A stretch of 6,186 bases of DNA from an uncultured Alphaproteobacteria bacterium. Lineage in GTDB: Bacteria; Pseudomonadota; Alphaproteobacteria; Micropepsales; Micropepsaceae. Both the position numbers and the translations under genes were made by a program. Positions 1 through 5,666 of this stretch are shown piece by piece; the stretch's first letter is position 1, and the number at the start of each line of letters is the position of its first letter. Location: assembly GCA_903922545.1 (NCBI GenBank), contig CAIXUE010000327.1:1-6186 (forward strand). The letters are read 5' to 3'. Below the pieces are notes generated by a model. That model was not told the DNA's origin. It saw nothing but the letters and a program-made list of their open reading frames with translations, and ran no database searches.

Positions 1-679
1 CTTCGCGTGAGAGCAATTCCACCGAACCCATTTCGCGCAGATACATGCGGACGGGGTCATCGGTGCGGTCATATTGCTCGCCGGACTTGGCGGTGGTGGC
101 CAGCGCCTTGCTGCCTTCGGCCACGGCGGGAAGCGCGCCTTCTTCGGCCTCCTCGGCTTCTTCGCTTTCGATGACATTGATGCCCATCTCATTGAGCATG
201 GCCATCGTGTCTTCGATCTGTTCCGACGAAGTCTTGTCGGAGGGCAGAACCTTGTTCAGCTCGTCATAGGTGACATAGCCGCGCTGTTTGGCGCGCGCGA
301 TCATCTTGCGCACGCCGACGTCGGACATATCCAGCAGCGGCGAATCCGCATCGCCGGGGGTTTCGCTTTCGCCCGGCTTCTTGGGCGGAATTTTCGCGCC
401 CGGCTTGGGCGGCACGACAGGCGCGCCCTTCTTGGCGTCAACCGGCTTGGCGGCGGCGCCCTTGCCCAGCTTCTTCAGTTCGGCTTCCTGGCGGGCGGCC
501 TTGGCGGCTTCCCATTTTTTCAGCTCAGCCTTGGTGAGCGGCCGCGACGCGGCTTTGACGGCTTTTTTCGGCTTGGCGGATTTCTTCACCGCCGCGGTCT
601 TGGACACGGCCGGTTTGGCGGCGGGCTTTTTGGCCGGCGCCTTGGCGGGTGATTTCTTGGACGGGGTGGGCTTGGTCAC
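1..679 (-). CDS. rpoD: RNA polymerase primary sigma factor RpoD (sigma-70), N-terminal part
   Basis: This is the primary sigma factor, which directs core RNA polymerase to housekeeping promoters. Only the first 226 codons are in the window; the promoter-binding regions 2 to 4 lie past the left edge. Residues 1-115 are an Ala/Lys/Pro-rich basic stretch. Then come the DSPLLDMSD motif (about 112-120), region 1.1 (about 121-172, with RGYVTYDELNKVLPSD and SSEQIEDTMAMLNEMGINV), an acidic run (171-180), and the start of region 1.2 (DDPVRMYLREMGSVELLSRE, 207-226). The region 1.1 and 1.2 motifs are diagnostic of RpoD and not of alternative sigma factors. I chose the GTG at 677-679 because an AGGA (690-693) lies 10 bases upstream and the basic stretch keeps one open frame from there. 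A later in-frame GTG cannot be excluded. The gene follows dnaG by 58 bases and is probably co-transcribed with it. Identity is very sure; the exact start is moderately sure. Confidence 0.96.
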   Translation of the reverse strand, partial: MTKPTPSKKSPAKAPAKKPAAKPAVSKTAAVKKSAKPKKAVKAASRPLTKAELKKWEAAKAARQEAELKKLGKGAAAKPVDAKKGAPVVPPKPGAKIPPKKPGESETPGDADSPLLDMSDVGVRKMIARAKQRGYVTYDELNKVLPSDKTSSEQIEDTMAMLNEMGINVIESEEAEEAEEGALPAVAEGSKALATTAKSGEQYDRTDDPVRMYLREMGSVELLSRE

Positions 680-737
680 CGAAACTCGTTCCTGTTTGCC
701 CCATGAAAAGGGGTCGAAAATCGAAAAACTGCGAGGC
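680..737 (-). other. dnaG-rpoD intergenic spacer with minor inverted repeats
   Basis: This 58-base spacer runs from the dnaG stop to the rpoD GTG. It holds CCCC at 699-702 facing GGGG at 710-713 (4-bp stem, 7-base loop), TCGA-AAA-TCGA at 714-724, and a probable ribosome-binding AGGA at 690-693. The stems are too short and lack a following T tract, so I do not call a terminator. The simplest reading is a read-through spacer in a dnaG-rpoD transcript. I see no clear promoter in it; an rpoD promoter inside the end of dnaG remains possible. Confidence 0.4.
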
Positions 738-2591
738 TTACTCGCCGGTGGCGCGTCTGGCCTGGGTCGCTTTGAGCCACTCCGCTTCATTGGCCTCTGT
801 CCCAAGACGTTGAAATTCCCGTGTCCGTTCCGGTTCCCATTCCATTTCCCGCAATTCCCTTGCGGCCAGAACAAAACGCGCCTCGGCTTCAGCTTCGTCT
901 TCAGGGTCCTTTTGGTCGGAGGTAACGCCGAAACGGGTCAGCAATTCGGCCATTCCCTGGTGCATGAAATGGGTGAAAACTGCCGGTTTTTCAAGGCTCG
1001 AGCCGGCGGCGGCGAGGTTTAAAAGTTCGCGCCGCGCCCTGTCAAGCGAAGGGTCCTGGAAAGGCAGGCTGGCGACCAGTTCCCCATGGTTAAGGGCCAA
1101 AATGGGGGTTTCCAGCAGCAGGGCCCCCAATTCCTCCTCCTTGCGCCTGCGGGCGGCGTCCTTGCCCTGGCCGGCGGTGGCGGCGCGGGCCAAAAGGCTC
1201 TGCTTGAGGGCGGGGGAGACAGGGGCGGTGGCATAGGCCGGCCGGGGCGGACCTTTGGTGTAATTTCCGGGGGTGAAGCGGCCGGCGCCAGCCTGGCGGG
1301 GGGCGGCGGGTTTGCGCGCCTTGAAGCTGTCAAAGACTTTTTGATCAAAATCGCGGCGGTAGTAATCGGCCACCTTGCCGTCGGTGATCTGGCCGACAAT
1401 GTCGCGCAGCTTGGTTTCCAGACCGGCCCGCCGTTCGGGGGTGGAAAAATCATGGCCTTCGGTTTCGGTGCGCCACAGCACTTCCGACAAGGGCAATGCC
1501 GCGGTCAGGAGTTTTTCCATCGCCAGGGCGCCGGCCTTGGCGATCAGCGTATCGGGATCTTCACCCGCCGGCAGGAAAGCAAAGCGCAAACTGAACCCGG
1601 CCTTCAGATGCGGCAGCGCCAGATGCGCGGCGCGGTGCGCGGCTTTGAGGCCAGCGGTATCGCCGTCAAACGCCAGAATGGGTTCGGGCGCGGTGCGCCA
1701 CAGAAGTTGCAGCTGATCTTCGGTGAGCGCTGTGCCGAGCGGCGCCACGGCATGGGCAAAGCCGGCGCGCACGAGCGCGATCACATCCATATAGCCTTCG
1801 GCCAATATGAGGGTGCGGGATTTGACGGCGGCGGCGCGGGCGGTGTGAAAATTGTAGAGATTAAAACCCTTTGAAAACAGGGCGTTTTCGCCACTGTTGA
1901 TGTATTTTGGTTTGGCGTCGGGCTGAAGTCCGCGCCCGCCGAACGCGATGATGCGGCCCCTTGCGTCGGCGATGGGAAACATCAGCCGGTCAAAAAAGAA
2001 ATCGCGCATGGGGCGATTGTCTTCTGAGGGGCGGGCGAGGCCCGCCGCGATCATGTCGTCCTGGGTGACGTTGCGGGCCTTGAGAAATTCGATCAGCGCC
2101 TGGCCGCCGCCCGGTGCGTACCCCAGGCGGAATTGTTTGGCGGTGGCGCCATCAAGGCCCCTGCCCTTCAGATAATCACGCGCCGCAGTGCCGGCATTTT
2201 CGCGCAGCTGGCTTTCATAAAAACCGCAGGCCAGTTCCACGATCTCGTACAGCGATTTTCTTTTGTGCTCGCGCGCTTCGTCTTCCTGCGAATAAGCGGG
2301 AAGTTCCACACCCGCCTCGCCCGCCAGCTTCTGTACCGCTTCGGGGAAGGAAAGACCTTCGGTCTCCATCAGCCATTTGAAGGCATCGCCGCCCACGCCG
2401 CAGCCAAAGCATTTGTAGGTGCGGCGAATATTCTCGACCTTGAAGCTGGGCGATTTTTCGCCGTGGAAGGGGCAGCAGCCCCACATCATCTGGCCGCCGC
2501 CGCGCCGGGCCAGCTTCACCCGCCGGCCGACCAGTTGGACAAGGTCGGTCCGTCGCCGGATCTCCTCGAGCAGGCCTTCTCCATACCGCAT
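738..2591 (-). CDS. dnaG: DNA primase DnaG
   Basis: DnaG makes the short RNA primers that start leading- and lagging-strand synthesis, working at the replication fork with the DnaB helicase. The 617-residue product has the full family layout. A CHC2-type zinc finger has ligands Cys40, His43, Cys61 and Cys64 in CPFHGEKSPSF and YKCFGCGVGGD. The RNA polymerase core follows at about 120-250, with RDFFFDRLMFPI and GRIIAFGGRG. The TOPRIM fold carries Glu265 in LILAEGYMDV, then Asp309 and Asp311 in AFDGD, and Asp345/Asp347 in GEDPDTLI. A Pro/Ala-rich linker (about 425-460) leads to the C-terminal helicase-binding domain (about 460-617), which is less conserved. The length is normal. The ATG at 2589-2591 is supported because the usual LLEEIRRRTD opening sits at residues 7-16, although only a weak AGGG precedes it. 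It is divergent from the GAF gene and upstream of rpoD. Confidence 0.98.
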   Translation of the reverse strand: MRYGEGLLEEIRRRTDLVQLVGRRVKLARRGGGQMMWGCCPFHGEKSPSFKVENIRRTYKCFGCGVGGDAFKWLMETEGLSFPEAVQKLAGEAGVELPAYSQEDEAREHKRKSLYEIVELACGFYESQLRENAGTAARDYLKGRGLDGATAKQFRLGYAPGGGQALIEFLKARNVTQDDMIAAGLARPSEDNRPMRDFFFDRLMFPIADARGRIIAFGGRGLQPDAKPKYINSGENALFSKGFNLYNFHTARAAAVKSRTLILAEGYMDVIALVRAGFAHAVAPLGTALTEDQLQLLWRTAPEPILAFDGDTAGLKAAHRAAHLALPHLKAGFSLRFAFLPAGEDPDTLIAKAGALAMEKLLTAALPLSEVLWRTETEGHDFSTPERRAGLETKLRDIVGQITDGKVADYYRRDFDQKVFDSFKARKPAAPRQAGAGRFTPGNYTKGPPRPAYATAPVSPALKQSLLARAATAGQGKDAARRRKEEELGALLLETPILALNHGELVASLPFQDPSLDRARRELLNLAAAGSSLEKPAVFTHFMHQGMAELLTRFGVTSDQKDPEDEAEAEARFVLAARELREMEWEPERTREFQRLGTEANEAEWLKATQARRATGE

Positions 2592-2684
2592 TAACGGACC
2601 CTACGATAAAATCGGCAAATCAGGGGCGTGAATCTCCTGATTCCCCTGTGTATGATGTGAAAAAGCTGGTTCCCGGAGGCCAGA
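2592..2684. promoter_or_regulatory. Divergent control region between dnaG and the GAF gene
   Basis: Both genes start outward from this 93-base region, so promoters for both are expected here. For the GAF gene, TATGAT at 2651-2656 is a near-consensus -10 box (one mismatch), but the -35 at its proper distance (GTGAAT, 2628-2633) is poor. Its ribosome-binding site GGAGG (2675-2679), 5 bases before the ATG, is strong. For dnaG on the minus strand, TTCACG (2627-2632) and TATCGT (2603-2608), 18 bases apart, each match consensus at 4 of 6 positions; this would leave a very short leader. These promoter calls are inference from weak motifs. The palindrome in the middle is listed separately. Confidence 0.4.
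2621..2648. repeat. Bulged palindrome in the dnaG/GAF divergent region
   Basis: The left arm is CAGGGG (2621-2626), a four-base insertion CGTG, then AATC (2631-2634). The right arm is GATT (2639-2642) followed directly by CCCCTG (2643-2648). The arms pair over 10 bp around the loop TCCT, with the CGTG as a bulge. It lies between the candidate -10 boxes of the two divergent genes and overlaps the candidate dnaG -35. It could be an operator for a dimeric regulator or a hairpin in a leader RNA. The pairing is seen directly; the role is inference. Confidence 0.45.
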
Positions 2685-3176
2685 ATGACCCTGTTTGACA
2701 GTCCCGACCACCCCCGCTGGAAGCTTCTGGAAGCCGCCGAAGACCGGCTGGAAAATGCCGACAGCCGGGACGCCGTGATTGAGGTGATCCGGGCCACCGC
2801 CCGCCATGTCTGTTCCGCCGACGGGGTGTGTTTTGTCCTGCGGGAGGGCGATCTTTGCCATTATGTCGAGGAAGACGCGATCAGCCCGCTTTGGAAGGGC
2901 CAGCGTTTCCCCATGAGCGCGTGCATTTCCGGCTGGTCGATGCTGAACGCCCAGACGGCGGTGATCGAGGATGTTTTCGTCGATCCGCGCATTCCGCACG
3001 ACGTTTACCGCAAGACCTTTGTCAAAAGCCTGATCATGACCCCGGTGGGTACGGACAGCCCCGTTGCCGCCATGGGCGCTTACTGGCAGGACAAGCGGCG
3101 TTTCACGGATGCCGAGATTGCGGCGGTCAAAACCATGGGCGCCGTCGTCGGGCGCGCGTTGGGCGATCTGCTTTAA
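2685..3176 (+). CDS. Stand-alone GAF-domain protein
   Basis: The 163-residue product is essentially one GAF domain (about residues 25-160). GAF domains bind small molecules or chromophores and usually act as sensor modules. The recognisable parts are the opening helix (LLEAAEDRLENADSRDAVIEV), a strand with DGVCFVLREGD (46-56), FPMSACISGW (75-84), DPRIPHDVYRKTFVKSL (100-116) and AMGAYW (129-134). The ACISGW and DPRIPHD...F.KSL pattern resembles GAF domains fused to alphaproteobacterial sensor histidine kinases, yet no kinase, GGDEF or output domain is attached and none continues in frame after the stop. It has four cysteines in the core (43, 49, 58, 80) but no signal peptide or membrane segment, so it is probably cytoplasmic. 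GGAGG lies 5 bases before the ATG, which fixes the start. The ligand and partner are unknown. It may pass its signal to a separate protein. Confidence 0.85.
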   Translation: MTLFDSPDHPRWKLLEAAEDRLENADSRDAVIEVIRATARHVCSADGVCFVLREGDLCHYVEEDAISPLWKGQRFPMSACISGWSMLNAQTAVIEDVFVDPRIPHDVYRKTFVKSLIMTPVGTDSPVAAMGAYWQDKRRFTDAEIAAVKTMGAVVGRALGDLL

Positions 3177-3182
3177 AAACGG

Positions 3183-3279
3183 GGCGCGAGGGATTTTGTG
3201 GCCTGAGCAGGAGGCCGCACGGAGCGTACGGACGTACGTGAGTACGGCCGACGAACTCAGGACGCAAAAGACCCGCGCC
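3183..3279. repeat. 97-base imperfect inverted repeat, possible terminator or dispersed palindromic element
   Basis: Paired blocks from outside inward are GGCGCG (3183-3188) with CGCGCC (3274-3279), TTTTG (3194-3198) with CAAAA (3265-3269), CCTGAG (3202-3207) with CTCAGG (3256-3261), GGCCG (3213-3217) with CGGCC (3245-3249), and CGTACG (3225-3230) with CGTACG (3233-3238). The unpaired segments between blocks are of almost equal length on both sides, so the whole folds around 3231/3232. It starts 6 bases after the GAF stop codon and ends on the first base of the yqeY stop signal. Read on the minus strand, the stem is followed by a run of T (complement of AAAAA at 3175-3179), so it could terminate yqeY transcription. 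The plus-strand exit has only a weak TTTT (3285-3288). Its size and design are unusual for a plain terminator and fit a mobile palindromic repeat better. Confidence 0.7.
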
Positions 3280-3749
3280 TAGGCTTTTGGTACTGAGAGC
3301 GCATCTTTCACAACGGCGCTGGCGCGGGCGAAGTCCATCTGACCGGCATAGCGTTCTTTCATCGCCGCCATCACCTTGCCCATATCTTTGATGGAAGAAG
3401 CGCCCAGTTCGGCGATGATCTTCTGGGCAGCGTCTTTCACGCCCGCCTCGTCCATCTGGGCCGGCATGAAGGAACGAATGATGGCGATTTCCTCGCGCTC
3501 GCCCGCCGCCAGTTCGGCGCGATTGCCGGCATCAAAAGCGGTGGCGGATTCCTCGCGCTGTTTGATCATCTTGGCCATCAGGCCCAGGATTTCGTCATCG
3601 CCCAGAAGCTCGCGGCTTTCTTCGGTGCGGGCGGCGATGTCACGGTCTTTCAGCGCGGCCAGCACCAGGCGCACCGTGGCCAGGCGCTTGGCGTCCTTGG
3701 CCTTCATCGCCTCTTTCATGGAATCATTGAGTTGCTGGCGCAGGGACAT
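3279..3749 (-). CDS. yqeY: GatB/YqeY domain-containing protein
   Basis: This is a 156-residue protein of the YqeY family, related to the tRNA-binding tail domain of GatB, the amidotransferase that corrects Glu-tRNA(Gln) and Asp-tRNA(Asn). The free-standing form is widespread, and its exact job is not settled. The family signature is complete: LRQQLNDSMKEAMKAKD near the start, RLATVRLVLAALKDRDI (22-38), a central helical part with KQREESATAFDAGNR (63-77), the conserved FMPAQM (94-99), and the C-terminal DMGKVMAAMKERYAGQMD (122-139), where the GatB-like lobe lies. The ATG at 3747-3749 gives the normal length; an AAAGG about 9 bases upstream is a weak ribosome-binding site. It is divergent from carA and points towards dnaG, as in many alphaproteobacteria, but the oppositely oriented GAF gene lies between. 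The stop codon overlaps the inverted repeat by one base. Confidence 0.93.
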   Translation of the reverse strand: MSLRQQLNDSMKEAMKAKDAKRLATVRLVLAALKDRDIAARTEESRELLGDDEILGLMAKMIKQREESATAFDAGNRAELAAGEREEIAIIRSFMPAQMDEAGVKDAAQKIIAELGASSIKDMGKVMAAMKERYAGQMDFARASAVVKDALSVPKA

Positions 3750-3776
3750 CGAAATTGGCCTTTATGGGAAAGCGGA

Positions 3777-3805
3777 AACCTACGCGAAACTGTGCACAAG
3801 TACAA
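3777..3805 (-). promoter_or_regulatory. Weak candidate promoter for yqeY
   Basis: On the minus strand, TTGTAC (3800-3805) and TAGGTT (3777-3782) are 17 bases apart and about 30 bases before the yqeY start codon. Each matches the sigma-70 consensus at only 3 of 6 positions, so spacing and location are the main support. An 8-base palindrome TGTGCACA (3791-3798) lies in the spacer and might be an operator or coincidence. Confidence 0.25.
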
Positions 3806-3844
3806 CGTATTGAAAATGCACGGTTTGTTTGCGTTAGACGATGG

Positions 3845-3873
3845 TTGACCGGACCCGCGCGCATCCCTATTTT
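3845..3873 (+). promoter_or_regulatory. Sigma-70 promoter for carA
   Basis: The -35 box is TTGACC (3845-3850, 5 of 6 consensus) and the -10 box is TATTTT (3868-3873, 4 of 6), separated by 17 bases. Transcription should begin near 3880, giving a leader of about 18 bases that contains the ribosome-binding AAGGA (3885-3889). The promoter supports the carA start at 3898 over the in-frame ATG at 3841, which would lie upstream of the -35 box. Confidence 0.75.
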
Positions 3874-3897
3874 CGCGCAAATCCAAGGACACCTCCC

Positions 3898-5058
3898 ATG
3901 CCCGAAGCCCTGAAACTCCCTGCCCAGTCGCGCGGGGGCGTCATGTTGGCCGACGGCACTTTCTTTGAAGGCGTGGGTTTCGGCGCGGTGGGCGCGATGG
4001 TGGGTGAAGTCTGCTTCAACACCGCCATGACCGGCTATCAGGAAATTCTGTCCGATCCGTCTTATGCCGGGCAGATCGTGGCTTTCACCTTTCCTCATAT
4101 CGGCATTGTCGGCGCCAATGAGGAAGATATCGAAACCCTGACGCCGGCCGTGCGCGGGTTGATCGTGCGCGCCGATGCGGGGCATCCATCGAATTACCGC
4201 AGCCTGATAGCGCTGGACCGCTGGCTGAAGGCGCACAATATTCCGGCGGTGGCGGGCATCGACACCCGCGCGCTCACCAGCCTGATCCGCGAAAAAGGCA
4301 TGCCGCATGGCGCCATCGTCAATTGCGGTGACGATGCGTGCGATAAAGACGCGCTGCTGAAACAGGCCAAGGCTTTTCCGGGACTGGTGGGGCTTGATCT
4401 GGCGAAAGATGTCAGTTCGCGCCAGATGTATCGCTGGAATGAAACGCCCTGGGCCTGGAATGCCGGTTACGGCAAAGAAGCCAAGACGCAATTTCGCGCC
4501 GTGGTGCTGGACTATGGCGTCAAACGCAACATCTTACGATTGCTGGCCGGCAAGGGCGCCGACATCACCGTGCTGCCCGCCAACGCCACGCTGGAAGATG
4601 TGATGCAGCACAAGCCGCATGGCGTGCTGCTCTCGAACGGCCCGGGCGATCCGGCGGCCACCGGCGAATATGCCATTCCCACCATCAAGGGCGTCGTGGA
4701 TGCCGGCATTCCCACGTTCGGTATTTGCCTGGGCCATCAGATGCTGGGCCTGGCGCTGGGCGGCAAGACCAAAAAAATGGCGCAGGGTCATCACGGCGCC
4801 AATCATCCGGTGAAGGACCTGGAGACCGGCAAGGTGGAAATCGTTTCCATGAATCACGGCTTCACGGTGGATACCGGCACGCTGCCCAGGGGCGTGAAGG
4901 AAACGCATGTCTCGCTGTTCGATGGCAGCAATTGCGGCCTGCGCCTGGAAGGCGCCGATGTCTTCAGTGTGCAGTATCATCCCGAGGCGTCGCCCGGGCC
5001 GATGGACTCGCACTATCTGTTTGACCGTTTTGCGGACGCTGCCAAAAAGCGGGCTTAA
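3898..5058 (+). CDS. carA: Carbamoyl-phosphate synthase small (glutaminase) subunit CarA
   Basis: CarA hydrolyses glutamine and channels the ammonia to CarB, which makes carbamoyl phosphate for pyrimidines and arginine in the cytoplasm. The 386-residue product matches the family length. The N-terminal CPSase domain (about 12-140) shows LADGTFFEG, GEVCFNTAMTGYQEILSDPS and the IDTRALTSLIR motif (121-131). The class I glutamine amidotransferase domain (about 200-385) has LSNGPGDP (245-252), the nucleophile Cys277 in GICLGHQ, then GHHGANHPV (297-305), MNHGF (318-322), and His361 and Glu363 in QYHPEASPGP, completing the Cys-His-Glu triad. The ATG at 3898-3900 has AAGGA 8 bases upstream and lies just behind a good promoter. 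The longer in-frame start at 3841 has no ribosome-binding site. No carB follows; the next gene is convergent, so the two subunits are not encoded in a carAB operon here. The stop overlaps that of the DUF4893 gene. Confidence 0.98.
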   Translation: MPEALKLPAQSRGGVMLADGTFFEGVGFGAVGAMVGEVCFNTAMTGYQEILSDPSYAGQIVAFTFPHIGIVGANEEDIETLTPAVRGLIVRADAGHPSNYRSLIALDRWLKAHNIPAVAGIDTRALTSLIREKGMPHGAIVNCGDDACDKDALLKQAKAFPGLVGLDLAKDVSSRQMYRWNETPWAWNAGYGKEAKTQFRAVVLDYGVKRNILRLLAGKGADITVLPANATLEDVMQHKPHGVLLSNGPGDPAATGEYAIPTIKGVVDAGIPTFGICLGHQMLGLALGGKTKKMAQGHHGANHPVKDLETGKVEIVSMNHGFTVDTGTLPRGVKETHVSLFDGSNCGLRLEGADVFSVQYHPEASPGPMDSHYLFDRFADAAKKRA

Positions 5059-5666
5059 CGCACCAGTTCGATTGCGTCGAAATCTGACTCTTGTGTAGCC
5101 GGCGTCGGAAGATCGATGCGCAAAGCGTTGTTGCCGATCCCGACCAGCGCGCCCACCTGATCGTCCGGCGTCACTTGCGCGCCCAAGGACGCAAAGCGGC
5201 CGGAATAACGGTGCCAGGGTTCGCCGCGGGCGCTTTGCGCGCCCAGGTAAACCCAAAGGCCGCCCTGTTCGGGATAAAGGTAACCCGCCATGCGCTGGGT
5301 GCCTTCTTTCTGGAACCAGACGCCGCCATTGGAAAGCTTGTGAATGGTGCAGGGAAACCAGTTGAACACGGCATAGCCGGTCATGCCGCCCAGTTTCATC
5401 TGGCGGCAGCGCCAGGTGCCGTACAGCGACTGTTCCGGTACGCCATGCGCCTCGGCGTTGAAGGTTTCCTGAATGGCGTGGAAATCGCCGGTGCCGCCGC
5501 GCGTCTGCGCTTCTTTCACCGCGTCGGCGCGGGAATCTTCCAGATGGGTGAGACGGTCGGCGTCATAATTGGTGATCTGGTCGCGCCAGTCTGCGGAGGC
5601 CGAAATTGTCAGCGCCGCCAGCGTGATGGTGGCAAGAGCTACCCTATGAAGCACCGTTATCGTCAT
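5055..5666 (-). CDS. DUF4893 domain-containing secreted protein
   Basis: This 203-residue protein has a typical cleavable signal peptide (residues 1-25: Arg8, a hydrophobic core LATITLAALTI, and ASA before DW), so it is probably periplasmic. The mature part resembles the DUF4893 family: WRDQITNYDADRLTHLEDSR near the start, then YGTWRCRQMKLGG (82-94), FPCTIHK (104-110), QRMAGYLYPE (124-133), and a C-terminal DFDAIELV (195-202). Cys87 and Cys106 are the only cysteines in the mature protein and could form a disulfide. No catalytic motif is visible and the function is unknown. The ATG at 5664-5666 has GGAG (5674-5677) 7 bases upstream. Its first 23 bases overlap the end of fabI, so it is probably translated from the same transcript as fabI. 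Its stop overlaps the carA stop. The family assignment rests on recalled motifs, not a database search. Confidence 0.85.
   Translation of the reverse strand: MTITVLHRVALATITLAALTISASADWRDQITNYDADRLTHLEDSRADAVKEAQTRGGTGDFHAIQETFNAEAHGVPEQSLYGTWRCRQMKLGGMTGYAVFNWFPCTIHKLSNGGVWFQKEGTQRMAGYLYPEQGGLWVYLGAQSARGEPWHRYSGRFASLGAQVTPDDQVGALVGIGNNALRIDLPTPATQESDFDAIELVR

Noticed and set aside
696..726. Possible terminator between dnaG and rpoD
   Set aside because: The stems are only 4 bp with no T tract behind them in the direction of transcription.
74..1022. Two long overlapping plus-strand frames (74-652 and 288-1022) antisense to rpoD and the end of dnaG
   Set aside because: They mirror the GC-rich codon bias of the genes on the minus strand. 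Their products are low-complexity Gly/Arg/Phe or Ala-rich and match no family I recognise, and rpoD and dnaG are certain.
1086..1874. 262-codon plus-strand frame antisense to dnaG
   Set aside because: It is a shadow of the primase frame. Its composition is Gly/Ala/Gln-rich with no domain motif, and it overlaps the conserved TOPRIM coding region.
2601..2999. 132-codon minus-strand frame opposite the GAF gene and upstream of dnaG
   Set aside because: It has no recognisable domain, and the opposite frame is a clear GAF domain with a strong ribosome-binding site.
3841..3897. N-terminal extension of CarA from the ATG at 3841
   Set aside because: There is no ribosome-binding site before it, and the carA promoter elements lie inside it.
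4534..5256. 240-codon minus-strand frame antisense to carA
   Set aside because: It lies opposite the carA glutaminase domain, has an Arg-rich composition, and also overlaps the DUF4893 gene in another frame.
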